The notes under the pieces are model-generated. The model worked only from the letters and a program-made list of their open reading frames with translations. It was not told the DNA's origin and searched no databases. A stretch of DNA of 64,000 nucleotides from Anthopleura xanthogrammica. Its lineage: Eukaryota; Cnidaria; Anthozoa; Actiniaria; Actiniidae. Made by a program: the position numbers and the translations under genes. The stretch lies in the NCBI GenBank assembly GCA_964019055.1, contig OZ025207.1:6437501-6501500 (forward strand), read 5' to 3'. Positions 12,330 to 23,294 of this stretch are shown here, piece after piece. The stretch's first letter is position 1; each line of letters begins with the position of its first letter.

Positions 12330-12425
12330 GTCTACAACACCAGCCAAGTACTAGGCTGGCCCTACCGAGTTTTACTTCGGTGATCGAACGAGAACCGGTT
12401 TCTTCTCGGTGGTATGGTCGTAGCT
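12330..12425 (-). pseudogene. 5S rRNA, copy 38, box C deleted
   Basis: 96 nt; duplicate of copy 36 at a 643-bp offset. Confidence 0.88.
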
Positions 12426-12640
12426 GAAGTAAGAGTCGCACTTTAATGGTTTTAGCACAAACCGAGAGTGAATGGAAATCACTAATGGAAAATAAAGTGA
12501 AAAACTTTATCGGAAAAAACAAACAAACTAACAAACAAACAAAGAATCCCATCTACAATTGATGAGAACGGAGAGAATACCGAAAGAAAAGGATTAAAAG
12601 TAAAAATGAAAACAGAAAAAATACAGTAAAATAAAAGAAA

Positions 12641-12758
12641 GTCTACAACACCAGCTATTCCCAGGCGGTCTCCCATCCAAGTACTAGGCTGGCCCTACCG
12701 AGTTTTACTTCGGTGATCGGACGAGAACCGGTTTCTTCTCGGTGGTATGGTCGTAGCT
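12641..12758 (-). rRNA. 5S rRNA, copy 39
   Basis: Full length, consensus; duplicate of copy 37. Confidence 0.92.
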
Positions 12759-12973
12759 GAGGAAAGATTCGCACTTTAATGGTTTTAGCACAAACCGAGA
12801 GTGAATCAAAATCACTAATGGGAAATAAATTGAAAAATTTTATCGGAGAAAACAAACAAACTAACAAACAAACAAACAATCCCATCTACAATTGATGAGA
12901 ACGGAGAGAATACCGAAAGAAAAGGATTAAAAGTAAAAATGAAAACAGAAAGAATACAGTAAAATAAAATAAA

Positions 12974-13091
12974 GTCTACAACACCAGCTATTCCCAGGCG
13001 GTCTCCCATCCAAGTACTAGGCTGGCCCTACCGAGTTTTTCTTCGGTGATCGGACGAGAACCGGTTTCTTCTCGGTGGTATGGTCGTAGCT
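12974..13091 (-). rRNA. 5S rRNA, copy 40
   Basis: Full length; gtttttcttcgg. Its terminator region reads aataaagtctac, weakening the T run. Confidence 0.87.
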
Positions 13092-13306
13092 GAGGAAAGA
13101 GTCGCACTTTAATGGTTTTAGCACAAACCGAGAGTGAATCAAAATCACTAATGGAAAATAAATTGAAAAACTTTATCGGAGAAAACAAACAAACTAAAAA
13201 ACAAACAAATCATCCCATCTACAATTGATGAGAACGGAGAGAATACCGAAAAAAAAGTATTAAAAGTAAAAATGAAAACAGAAAGAATACAGTAAATTAA
13301 AAGAAA

Positions 13307-13424
13307 GTCTACAACACCAGCTATTCCCAGGCGGTCTCCCATCGAAGTACTAGGCTGGCCCTACCGAGTTTTACTTCGGTGATCGGACGAGAACCGGTTT
13401 CTTTTCGGTGGTATGGCCGTAGCT
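13307..13424 (-). rRNA. 5S rRNA, copy 41
   Basis: Full length; tcgaagtac, cttttcgg and ggccgtag. Confidence 0.87.
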
Positions 13425-13639
13425 GAAGTAAGAGTCGCACTTTAATGGTTTTAGCACAAACCGAGAGTGAATCGAAATCACTAATGGAAAATAAATAGAG
13501 AAACTTTATCGGAGAAAACAAACAAACTAACAAACAAACAAACCATCCCATCTACAATTGATGAGAACGGAGAGAATACCGAAAAAAAAGTATTAAAAGT
13601 AAAAATGAAAACAGAAAGAATACAGTAAATTAAAAGAAA

Positions 13640-13757
13640 GTCTACAACACCAGCTATTCCCAGGCGGTCTCCCATCCAAGTACTAGGCTGGCCCTACCGA
13701 GTTTTACTTCAGTGATCGGACGAGAACTGGTTTCTTCTCGGTGGTATGGTCGAAGCT
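13640..13757 (-). rRNA. 5S rRNA, copy 42
   Basis: Full length; cttcagtgatc, aactgg and gtcgaagct. Confidence 0.86.
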
Positions 13758-13972
13758 GAAGTAAGAGTCGCACTTTAATGGTTTTAGCACAAACCGAGAG
13801 TGAATCGAAATCACTAATGGAAAATAAAGTGACAAACTTTATCGGAAAAAACAAACAAACTAACAAACAAACAAACAATCCCATCTACAATTGATGAGAA
13901 CTGAGAGAATACCGAAAGAAAAGGATTAAAAGTAAAAATGAAAACAGAAAGAATACAGTAAAATAAAAGAAA

Positions 13973-14090
13973 GTCTACAACACCAGCTATTGCCAGGCGG
14001 TCACCCATCCAAGTACTAGGCTGGCCCTACCGAGTTTTACTTCGGTGATCGGACGAGAACCGGTTTCTTCTCGGTGGTATGGTCGTAGCT
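13973..14090 (-). rRNA. 5S rRNA, copy 43
   Basis: Full length; attgccagg and ggtcaccc in box C. Confidence 0.87.
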
Positions 14091-14293
14091 GAAGTAAGAG
14101 TCGCACTTTAATGGTTTTAGCACAAACCGAGAGTGAATCGAAATCACTAATGGAAAATAAAGTGAAAAACTTTATCGGAAAAAACAAACAAACAAACAAT
14201 CCCATCTACAATTGATGAGAACGGAGAGAATACCGAAAGAAAAGGATTAAAAGTGAAAATGAAAACAGAAAAAATACAGTAAAATAAAAGAAA

Positions 14294-14411
14294 GTCTACA
14301 AGACCAGCTATTCCCAAGCGGTCTCCCATCCAAGTACTAGGCTGGCCCTACCGAGTTTTACTTCGGTGATCGGACGAGAACCAGTTTCTTCTCGGTGGTA
14401 TGGTCGTAGCT
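14294..14411 (-). rRNA. 5S rRNA, copy 44
   Basis: Full length; caagacc, ttcccaagcgg and aaccagttt. Confidence 0.85.
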
Positions 14412-14630
14412 GAGGAAAGAGTCGCACTTTAATGGTTTTAGCACAAACCGAGAGTGAATCAAAATCACTAATGGAAAATAAATTAAAAAAAAAAGTTTAT
14501 CGGAGAAAACAAACAAACTAACAAACAAACAAACCATCCCATCTACAATTGATGAGAACTGAGAGAATACCGAAAAAAAAGTATTAAAAATAAAAATGAA
14601 AACAGAAAGAATACAGTAAATTAAAAGAAA

Positions 14631-14748
14631 GTCTACAACACCAGCTATTCCCAGGCGGTCTCCCATCCAAGTACTAGGCTGGCCCTACCGAGTTTTACTT
14701 CGGTGATCGAACGAGAACCGGTTTCTTCTCGGTGGTATGGTCGTAACT
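14631..14748 (-). rRNA. 5S rRNA, copy 45
   Basis: Full length; gatcgaacg and gtaact at the 5' end. Confidence 0.88.
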
Positions 14749-14963
14749 GAAGTAAGAGTCGCACTTTAATGGTTTTAGCACAAACCGAGAGTGAATCAAA
14801 ATCACTAATGGACAATAAATTGAAAAATTTTATCGGAGAAAATAAACAAACTAAGAAACAAACAAACAATCCCATCTACAATTGATGAGAACTGAGAGAA
14901 TACCGAAAGAAAAGGATTAAAATTGAAAATGAAAACAGAAAGAATACCGGAAATTAAAAGAAA

Positions 14964-15081
14964 GTCTACAACACCAGCTATTCCCAGGCGGTCTCCCATC
15001 GAAGTACTAGGCTGGCCCTACCGAGTTTTACTTCGGTGATCGGACGAGAACCGGTTTCTTTTCGGTGGTATGGCCGTAGCT
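14964..15081 (-). rRNA. 5S rRNA, copy 46
   Basis: Full length; duplicate of copy 41 at 1,657 bp. Confidence 0.87.
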
Positions 15082-15296
15082 GAAGTAAGAGTCGCACTTT
15101 AATGGTTTTAGCACAAACCGAGAGTGAATCGAAATCACTAATGGAAAATAAATAGAGAAACTTTATCGGAGAAAACAAACAAACTAACAAACAAACAAAC
15201 CATCCCATCTACAATTGATGAGAACGGAGAGAATACCGAAAAAAAAGTATTAAAAGTAAAAATGAAAACAGAAAGAATACAGTAAATTAAAAGAAA

Positions 15297-15414
15297 GTCT
15301 ACAACACCAGCTATTCCCAGGCGGTCTCCCATCCAAGTACTAGGCTGGCCCTACCGAGTTTTACTTCAGTGATCGGACGAGAACTGGTTTCTTCTCGGTG
15401 GTATGGTCGAAGCT
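15297..15414 (-). rRNA. 5S rRNA, copy 47
   Basis: Full length; duplicate of copy 42. Confidence 0.86.
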
Positions 15415-15629
15415 GAAGTAAGAGTCGCACTTTAATGGTTTTAGCACAAACCGAGAGTGAATCGAAATCACTAATGGAAAATAAAGTGACAAACTTTATC
15501 GGAAAAAACAAACAAACTAACAAACAAACAAACAATCCCATCTACAATTGATGAGAACTGAGAGAATACCGAAAGAAAAGGATTAAAAGTAAAAATGAAA
15601 ACAGAAAGAATACAGTAAAATAAAAGAAA

Positions 15630-15747
15630 GTCTACAACACCAGCTATTGCCAGGCGGTCACCCATCCAAGTACTAGGCTGGCCCTACCGAGTTTTACTTC
15701 GGTGATCGGACGAGAACCGGTTTCTTCTCGGTGGTATGGTCGTAGCT
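15630..15747 (-). rRNA. 5S rRNA, copy 48
   Basis: Full length; duplicate of copy 43. Confidence 0.87.
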
Positions 15748-15950
15748 GAAGTAAGAGTCGCACTTTAATGGTTTTAGCACAAACCGAGAGTGAATCGAAA
15801 TCACTAATGGAAAATAAAGTGAAAAACTTTATCGGAAAAAACAAACAAACAAACAATCCCATCTACAATTGATGAGAACGGAGAGAATACCGAAAGAAAA
15901 GGATTAAAAGTGAAAATGAAAACAGAAAAAATACAGTAAAATAAAAGAAA

Positions 15951-16068
15951 GTCTACAAGACCAGCTATTCCCAAGCGGTCTCCCATCCAAGTACTAGGCT
16001 GGCCCTACCGAGTTTTACTTCGGTGATCGGACGAGAACCAGTTTCTTCTCGGTGGTATGGTCGTAGCT
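15951..16068 (-). rRNA. 5S rRNA, copy 49
   Basis: Full length; duplicate of copy 44. Confidence 0.85.
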
Positions 16069-16287
16069 GAGGAAAGAGTCGCACTTTAATGGTTTTAGCA
16101 CAAACCGAGAGTGAATCAAAATCACTAATGGAAAATAAATTAAAAAAAAAAGTTTATCGGAGAAAACAAACAAACTAACAAACAAACAAACCATCCCATC
16201 TACAATTGATGAGAACTGAGAGAATACCGAAAAAAAAGTATTAAAAATAAAAATGAAAACAGAAAGAATACAGTAAATTAAAAGAAA

Positions 16288-16405
16288 GTCTACAACACCA
16301 GCTATTCCCAGGCGGTCTCCCATCCAAGTACTAGGCTGGCCCTACCGAGTTTTACTTCGGTGATCGAACGAGAACCGGTTTCTTCTCGGTGGTATGGTCG
16401 TAACT
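16288..16405 (-). rRNA. 5S rRNA, copy 50
   Basis: Full length; duplicate of copy 45. Confidence 0.88.
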
Positions 16406-16620
16406 GAAGTAAGAGTCGCACTTTAATGGTTTTAGCACAAACCGAGAGTGAATCAAAATCACTAATGGACAATAAATTGAAAAATTTTATCGGAGAAAAT
16501 AAACAAACTAAGAAACAAACAAACAATCCCATCTACAATTGATGAGAACTGAGAGAATACCGAAAGAAAAGGATTAAAATTGAAAATGAAAACAGAAAGA
16601 ATACCGGAAATTAAAAGAAA

Positions 16621-16738
16621 GTCTACAACACCAGCTATTCCCAGGCGGTCTCCCATCGAAGTACTAGGCTGGCCTTACCAAGTTTTACTTCGGTGATCCA
16701 ACGAGAACCGGTTTCTTCTCGGTGGTATGGTCGAAGCT
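16621..16738 (-). rRNA. 5S rRNA, copy 51
   Basis: Full length but divergent: tcgaagtac, ggccttaccaag, gatccaacg and gtcgaagct. Confidence 0.83.
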
Positions 16739-16953
16739 GAAGTAAGAGTCGCACTTTAATGGTTTTAGCACAAACGGAGAGTGAATCAAAATCACTAATG
16801 GAAAATAAATTGAAAAATTTTATCGGAGAAAACAAACAAACAAAGAAACAAACAAAGAATCCCATCTACAATTGATGAGAACGGAGAGAATACCGAAAGA
16901 AAAGGATTAAAAGTAAAAATTAAAACAGAAAGAATATAGTAAATTAAAAGAAA

Positions 16954-17071
16954 GTCTACAACACCAGCTATTCCCAGGCGGTCTCCCATCCAAGTACTAG
17001 GGTGGCCCTACCGAGTTTTACTTCGGTGATCGAACGAGAAGCGGTTTCTTCTCGGTGGTATGGTCGTAGCT
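16954..17071 (-). rRNA. 5S rRNA, copy 52
   Basis: Full length; ctagggtggcc and cgaacgagaagcgg. Confidence 0.86.
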
Positions 17072-17331
17072 GAAGTAAGAGTCGCACTTTAATGGTTTTA
17101 GCACAAACCGAGAGTGAATCAAAATCACTAATGGAAAATAAATAGAAAAACTTTATCGGAGAAAACAAACAAACAAACAAACAAACAAACAAACAAACAA
17201 ACAAACAAACAAACAAACAAACAAACAAACAAACAATGCCATCTACAATTCATGAGAACTGAGAGATTACCGAAAAAAAAGTATTAAAAATAAAAATGAA
17301 AACAGAAAGAATACAGTAAAAAAAAAAGAAA

Positions 17332-17449
17332 GTCTACAACACCAGCTATTCCCAGGCGGTCTCCCATCCAAGTACTAGGGTGGCCCTACCGAGTTTTACT
17401 TCGGTGATCGGACGAGAACCGGTTTGTTCTCGGTGGTATTGTCGTAGCT
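17332..17449 (-). rRNA. 5S rRNA, copy 53
   Basis: Full length; ctagggtggcc, tttgttctc and attgtcg. Confidence 0.86.
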
Positions 17450-17664
17450 GAAGTAAGAGTCGCACTTTAATGGTTTTAGCACAAACCGAGAGTGAATCGA
17501 AATCACTAATGGAAAATAAAGTGAAAAACTTTATCGGAAAAAACCAACAATTAAAGAAACAAACAAACAATCCCATCTACAAGTGATGAGAACTGAGAGA
17601 ATACCGAAAAAAAAGTATTAAAAATAAAAATGAAAACAGAAAGAATACAGTAAATTAAAAGAAA

Positions 17665-17714
17665 GTCTACAACACCAGCTATTCCCACGCGGTCTCCCAT
17701 CCAAGTACTAGGCT
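17665..17714 (-). pseudogene. 5S rRNA remnant, copy 54 (3' end only)
   Basis: Same T-run junction as copies 1 and 14; box C region carries cccacgcgg. Confidence 0.87.
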
Positions 17715-17875
17715 TTTTTATGGAAAATAAATTGAAAAACTTTATCGGAGAAAACAAACAATTAAACAAACAAACAAAGAATCCCAACTACAATTGATGA
17801 GAACTGAGAGAATACAGAAAAAAAAGTATTAAAAATAAAAATGAAAACAAAAAGAATACAGTAATTTAAAAGAAA

Positions 17876-17993
17876 GTCTACAACACCAGCTATTGCCAGG
17901 CGGTCTCCCATCCAAGTACTAGGCTGGCCCTACCGAGTTTTACTTCGGTTATCGGACGAGAACTGGTTTCTTCTCGGTGGTATGGTCGTAGCT
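17876..17993 (-). rRNA. 5S rRNA, copy 55
   Basis: Full length; attgccagg, ggttatcgg and aactgg. Confidence 0.86.
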
Positions 17994-18208
17994 GAAGTAA
18001 GAGTCGTACTTTAATGGTTTTAGCACAAACCGAGAGTGAATCAAAATAACTAATGAAAAATAAATTGAAAAATTTTATCGGAAAAAACCAACAAACAAAC
18101 AAACAAACAAACCATCCCATCTAATATTGATGAGAACTGAGAGAATACCGAAAAAAAAGTATTAAAAATAAAAATGAAAACAGAAAGAATACAGTAAATT
18201 AAAAGAAA

Positions 18209-18323
18209 GTCTACAATACCAGCTATTCCCAGGTCTCCCATCGAAGTACTAGGCTGGCCCTACCGAGTTTTACTTCGGTGATCGGACGAGAACCGGTTTC
18301 TTCTCGGTGGTATGGTCGTAGCT
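18209..18323 (-). rRNA. 5S rRNA, copy 56, 3-nt box C deletion
   Basis: 115 nt; cccaggtctccc lacks cgg next to box C. Possibly non-functional. Confidence 0.78.
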
Positions 18324-18538
18324 GAAGTAAGAGTCGCACTTTAATGGTTTTAGCACAAACCGAGAGTGAATCAAAATAACTAATGAAAAATAAATTGAAA
18401 AATTTTATCTGAAAAAACTAACCAACAAACAAACAAACAAACCATCCCATCTACAATTGATCAGAACTAAGAGAATACCGAAAGAAAAGGATTAAAAGTA
18501 AAAATTAAAACAGAAAGAATATAGTAAATTAAAAGAAA

Positions 18539-18656
18539 GTCTACAACACCAGCTATTCCCAGGCGGTCTCCCATCCAAGTACTAGGGTGGCCCTACCGAG
18601 TTTTACTTCGGTGATCGAACGAGAAGCGGTTTCTTCTCGGTGGTATGGTCGTAGCT
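18539..18656 (-). rRNA. 5S rRNA, copy 57
   Basis: Full length; duplicate of copy 52. Confidence 0.86.
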
Positions 18657-18920
18657 GAAGTAAGAGTCGCACTTTAATGGTTTTAGCACAAACCGAGAGT
18701 GAATCAAAATCACTAATGGAAAATAAATAGAAAAACTTTATCGGAGAAAACAAACAAACAAACAAACAAACAAACAAACAAACAAACAAACAAACAAACA
18801 AACAAACAAACAAACAAACAAACAATGCCATCTACAATTCATGAGAACTGAGAGATTACCGAAAAAAAAGTATTAAAAATAAAAATGAAAACAGAAAGAA
18901 TACAGTAAAAAAAAAAGAAA

Positions 18921-19038
18921 GTCTACAACACCAGCTATTCCCAGGCGGTCTCCCATCCAAGTACTAGGGTGGCCCTACCGAGTTTTACTTCGGTGATCGG
19001 ACGAGAACCGGTTTGTTCTCGGTGGTATTGTCGTAGCT
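18921..19038 (-). rRNA. 5S rRNA, copy 58
   Basis: Full length; duplicate of copy 53. Confidence 0.86.
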
Positions 19039-19253
19039 GAAGTAAGAGTCGCACTTTAATGGTTTTAGCACAAACCGAGAGTGAATCGAAATCACTAATG
19101 GAAAATAAAGTGAAAAACTTTATCGGAAAAAACCAACAATTAAAGAAACAAACAAACAATCCCATCTACAATTGATGAGAACTGAGAGAATACCGAAAAA
19201 AAAGTATTAAAAATAAAAATGAAAACAGAAAGAATACAGTAAATTAAAAGAAA

Positions 19254-19303
19254 GTCTACAACACCAGCTATTCCCACGCGGTCTCCCATCCAAGTACTAG
19301 GCT
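19254..19303 (-). pseudogene. 5S rRNA remnant, copy 59 (3' end only)
   Basis: Duplicate of copy 54 at 1,589 bp. Confidence 0.87.
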
Positions 19304-19464
19304 TTTTTATGGAAAATAAATTGAAAAACTTTATCGGAGAAAACAAACAATTAAACAAACAAACAAAGAATCCCAACTACAATTGATGAGAACTGAGAGA
19401 ATACAGAAAAAAAAGTATTAAAAATAAAAATGAAAACAAAAAGAATACAGTAATTTAAAAGAAA

Positions 19465-19582
19465 GTCTACAACACCAGCTATTGCCAGGCGGTCTCCCAT
19501 CCAAGTACTAGGCTGGCCCTACCGAGTTTTACTTCGGTTATCGGACGAGAACTGGTTTCTTCTCGGTGGTATGGTCGTAGCT
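19465..19582 (-). rRNA. 5S rRNA, copy 60
   Basis: Full length; duplicate of copy 55. Confidence 0.86.
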
Positions 19583-19797
19583 GAAGTAAGAGTCGTACTT
19601 TAATGGTTTTAGCACAAACCGAGAGTGAATCAAAATAACTAATGAAAAATAAATTGAAAAATTTTATCGGAAAAAACCAACAAACAAACAAACAAACAAA
19701 CCATCCCATCTAATATTGATGAGAACTGAGAGAATACCGAAAAAAAAGTATTAAAAATAAAAATGAAAACAGAAAGAATACAGTAAATTAAAAGAAA

Positions 19798-19912
19798 GTC
19801 TACAATACCAGCTATTCCCAGGTCTCCCATCGAAGTACTAGGCTGGCCCTACCGAGTTTTACTTCGGTGATCGGACGAGAACCGGTTTCTTCTCGGTGGT
19901 ATGGTCGTAGCT
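19798..19912 (-). rRNA. 5S rRNA, copy 61, 3-nt box C deletion
   Basis: 115 nt; duplicate of copy 56. Confidence 0.78.
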
Positions 19913-20127
19913 GAAGTAAGAGTCGCACTTTAATGGTTTTAGCACAAACCGAGAGTGAATCAAAATAACTAATGAAAAATAAATTGAAAAATTTTATCTG
20001 AAAAAACTAACCAACAAACAAACAAACAAACCATCCCATCTACAATTGATGAGAACTGAGAGAATACCGAAAAAAAAGTATTAAAAATAAAAATGAAAAC
20101 AGAAAGAATACCGTAAATTAAAAGAAA

Positions 20128-20244
20128 GTCTACAACACCAGCTATTGCCAGGCGGTCTCCCATCCAAGTACTAGGCTGGCCCTACGAGTTTTACTTCGGT
20201 GATCGGACGAGAACCGGTTTCTTCTCGGTGGTATGGTCGTAGCT
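20128..20244 (-). rRNA. 5S rRNA, copy 62
   Basis: 117 nt; one base missing at ccctacgag; attgccagg. Confidence 0.82.
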
Positions 20245-20459
20245 GAAGTTAGAGACGCACTTTATTGGTTTTAGAACAAACCGAGAGTGAATCAAAATCA
20301 CTAATGGAAAATAAATTGAAAAACTTTATCGGAGAAAACAAACAATTAAACAAACAAACAAACAATCCCATCTACAATTGATGAGAACTGAGAGAATACC
20401 GAAAAAAAAGTATTAAAAATAAAAATGAGAACAGAAAGAATACAGTAAAAAAAAAGGAA

Positions 20460-20577
20460 GTCTACAACACCAGTTATTCCCAGGCGGTCTCCCATCCAAG
20501 TACTAGGCTGGCCCTACCGAGTTTTACTTCGGTGATCGGACGAGAACCGGTTTCTTCTCGGTGGTATGGTCGTAGCT
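20460..20577 (-). rRNA. 5S rRNA, copy 63
   Basis: Full length; ccagttattccc. Confidence 0.9.
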
Positions 20578-20792
20578 GAAGTAAGAGTCGCACTTTATTG
20601 GTTTTAGCACAAACCGAGAGTGAATCAAAATAACTAATGAACAATAAATTGAAAAATTTTATCGGAAAAAACCAACAAACAAACAAACAAACAAACCATC
20701 CCATCTAATATTGATGAGAACTGAGAGAATACCGAAAAAAAAGTATTAAAAATAAAAATGAAAACAGAAAGAATACAGTAAATTAAAAGAAA

Positions 20793-20907
20793 GTCTACAA
20801 TACCAGCTATTCCCAGGTCTCCCATCGAAGTACTAGGCTGGCCCTACCGAGTTTTACTTCGGTGATCGGACGAGAACCGGTTTCTTCTCGGTGGTATGGT
20901 CGTAGCT
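20793..20907 (-). rRNA. 5S rRNA, copy 64, 3-nt box C deletion
   Basis: 115 nt; duplicate of copy 61 at 995 bp. Confidence 0.78.
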
Positions 20908-21122
20908 GAAGTAAGAGTCGCACTTTAATGGTTTTAGCACAAACCGAGAGTGAATCAAAATAACTAATGAAAAATAAATTGAAAAATTTTATCTGAAAAA
21001 ACTAACCAACAAACAAACAAACAAACAATCCCATCTACAATTGATGAGAACTGAGAGAATACCGAAAAAAAAGTATTAAAAATAAAAATGAAAACAGAAA
21101 GAATACCGTAAATTAAAAGAAA

Positions 21123-21239
21123 GTCTACAACACCAGCTATTGCCAGGCGGTCTCCCATCCAAGTACTAGGCTGGCCCTACGAGTTTTACTTCGGTGATCG
21201 GACGAGAACCGGTTTCTTCTCGGTGGTATGGTCGTAGCT
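21123..21239 (-). rRNA. 5S rRNA, copy 65
   Basis: 117 nt; duplicate of copy 62. Confidence 0.82.
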
Positions 21240-21454
21240 GAAGTTAGAGACGCACTTTATTGGTTTTAGAACAAACCGAGAGTGAATCAAAATCACTAAT
21301 GGAAAATAAATTGAAAAACTTTATCGGAGAAAACAAACAATTAAACAAACAAACAAACAATCCCATCTACAATTGATGAGAACTGAGAGAATACCGAAAA
21401 AAAAGTATTAAAAATAAAAATGAGAACAGAAAGAATACAGTAAAAAAAAAGGAA

Positions 21455-21572
21455 GTCTACAACACCAGTTATTCCCAGGCGGTCTCCCATCCAAGTACTA
21501 GGCTGGCCCTACCGAGTTTTACTTCGGTGATCGGACGAGAACCGGTTTCTTCTCGGTGGTATGGTCGTAGCT
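21455..21572 (-). rRNA. 5S rRNA, copy 66
   Basis: Full length; duplicate of copy 63. Confidence 0.9.
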
Positions 21573-21787
21573 GAAGTAAGAGTCGCACTTTATTGGTTTT
21601 AGCACAAACCGAGAGTGAATCAAAATAACTAATGAACAATAAATTGAAAAATTTTATCGGAAAAAACCAACAAACAAACAAACAAACAAACCATCCCATC
21701 TAATATTGATGAGAACTGAGAGAATACCGAAAAAAAAGTATTAAAAATAAAAATGAAAACAGAAAGAATACAGTAAATTAAAAGAAA

Positions 21788-21902
21788 GTCTACAATACCA
21801 GCTATTCCCAGGTCTCCCATCGAAGTACTAGGCTGGCCCTACCGAGTTTTACTTCGGTGATCGGACGAGAACCGGTTTCTTCTCGGTGGTATGGTCGTAG
21901 CT
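21788..21902 (-). rRNA. 5S rRNA, copy 67, 3-nt box C deletion
   Basis: 115 nt; duplicate of copy 64, followed by a different spacer. Confidence 0.78.
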
Positions 21903-22117
21903 GAAGTTAGAGACGCACTTTATTGGTTTTAGCACAAACCGAGAGTGAATCAAAATCACTAATGGAAAATAAATTGAAAAACTTTATCGGAGAAAACAAA
22001 CAATTAAACAAACAAACAAACAATCCCATCTACAATTGATGAGAACTGAGAGAATACCGAAAAAAAAGTATTAAAAATAAAAATGAGAACAGAAAGAATA
22101 CAGTAAAAAAAAAGAAA

Positions 22118-22235
22118 GTCTACAACACCAGTTATTCCCAGGCGGTCTCCCATCCAAGTACTAGGCTGGCCCTACCGAGTTTTACTTCGGTGATCGGACG
22201 AGAACCGGTTTCTTCTCGGTGGTATGGTCGTAGCT
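22118..22235 (-). rRNA. 5S rRNA, copy 68
   Basis: Full length; ccagttattccc. Confidence 0.9.
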
Positions 22236-22450
22236 GAAGTAAGAGTCGCACTTTATTGGTTTTAGCACAAACCGAGAGTGAATCAAAATAACTAATGAAA
22301 AATAAATTGAAAAATTTTATCGGAAAAAACCAACAAACAAACAAACAAACAAACCATCCCATCTACAATTGATGAGAACTGAGAGAATACCGAAAAAAAA
22401 GTATTAAAAATAAAAATGAAAACAGAAAGAATACCGTAAATTAAAAGAAA

Positions 22451-22567
22451 GTCTACAACACCAGCTATTGCCAGGCGGTCTCCCATCCAAGTACTAGGCT
22501 GGCCCTACGAGTTTTACTTCGGTGATCGGACGAGAACCGGTTTCTTCTCGGTGGTATGGTCGTAGCT
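22451..22567 (-). rRNA. 5S rRNA, copy 69
   Basis: 117 nt; attgccagg and the ccctacgag single-base loss. Confidence 0.82.
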
Positions 22568-22762
22568 GAAGCTAGAGACGCACTTTATTGGTTTTAGCAC
22601 AAACCGAGAGTGAATCAAAATCACTAATGGAAAATAAATTGAAAAACTTTATCGGAGAAAACAAAGAATCCCATCTACAATTGATGAGAACTGAGAGAAT
22701 ACCGAAAAAAAAGTATTAAAAATAAAAATGAGAACAGAAAGAATACAGTAAAAAAAAAGAAA

Positions 22763-22880
22763 GTCTACAACACCAGCTATTGCCAGGCGGTCTCCCATCC
22801 AAGTACTAGGCTGGCCCTACTGAGTTTTACTTCGGTGATCGGACGAGAACCGGTTTCTTCTCGGCGGTATGGTCGTAGCT
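22763..22880 (-). rRNA. 5S rRNA, copy 70 (last)
   Basis: Full length; attgccagg, ctactgag and tcggcggt. It is the right-most copy and its upstream block is intact. Confidence 0.88.
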
Positions 22881-23109
22881 GAAGTAAGAGTCGCACTTTA
22901 ATGGTTTTAGCACAAACCGAGAGTGAATCAAAATAACTAATGAAAAATAAATTGAAAAATTTTATCGGAAAAAAACAAACAAACAAACAATTAAACAAAC
23001 CATCCCATCTACAATTGATGAGAACTAAGAGAATACCGAAAAAAAAGTATTAAAAATAAAAATGAAAACAGAAGTAGTGTGAGTGTAGCGGTTCTGCATC
23101 AATATTTTG

Positions 23110-23166
23110 AGGTACGAGTGAGGTACGAGTGAGGTACGATTGAGGTACATGTTCCATTTTGAGGTA
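23110..23166. repeat. Short GAGGTACGAGT-type tandem repeat
   Basis: Four to five imperfect copies of gaggtacga(g/t)t lie just outside the 5S array. Confidence 0.7.
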
Positions 23167-23294
23167 CGCGCATTCTGAGATGCTGGGGGAGGGAAGGGTA
23201 GTCGGTCATGTCTATTTTTAGATTTGAGGATTGCACCACGCGATGCAATGAAGGATGAAGTTTTTATTCATTTAATATTTCTCAAAAATATAAA

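Larger units (their letters stand above)
11687..12972. repeat. 643-bp two-unit tandem duplication in 5S array
   Basis: Copies 36-37 and 38-39 match at a 643-bp offset. Each pair is one box-C-deleted and one intact gene. Confidence 0.88.
13307..16620. repeat. 1,657-bp five-unit tandem duplication in 5S array
   Basis: Copies 41-45 (13,307-14,963) and 46-50 (14,964-16,620) share the same private variants in the same order. Confidence 0.9.
16954..20127. repeat. ~1,589-bp five-unit tandem duplication in 5S array
   Basis: Copies 52-56 and 57-61 match in order, including the 3'-only remnant and the 3-nt box C deletion. The offset changes from 1,585 to 1,589 bp because the (AAAC)n tract differs in length. 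Confidence 0.88.
1..23071 (-). repeat. Tandem 5S rDNA array, about 70 units of ~333 bp
   Basis: Each unit read on the minus strand contains a ~118-nt 5S rRNA gene, with GCTACGACCATACC near the 5' end, the universal GGATGGGAGACCGCC box C, and GTTGTAGAC at the 3' end. This is followed by TTTC-TTTT, a Pol III terminator. Upstream of each gene is a well-conserved block of about 70 bp with an ATTAAAG motif about 25 nt before the gene. The spacer holds an (AAAC)n microsatellite of variable length. The array runs off the left edge and ends at 23,071 inside a spacer. 61 copies are near full length, 4 are 3'-only remnants and 5 carry a 22-nt box C deletion. Copies are numbered from the left below, with variants given as read on the plus strand. 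Confidence 0.96.

Noticed and set aside
326..22998. Many minus-strand ORFs of 60-117 codons with FVCLFVCLFVC and GWETAWE ends
   Set aside because: They are frames through the 5S genes and the (AAAC)n spacer and repeat with the ~333-bp unit. The 5S rRNA explains the sequence.
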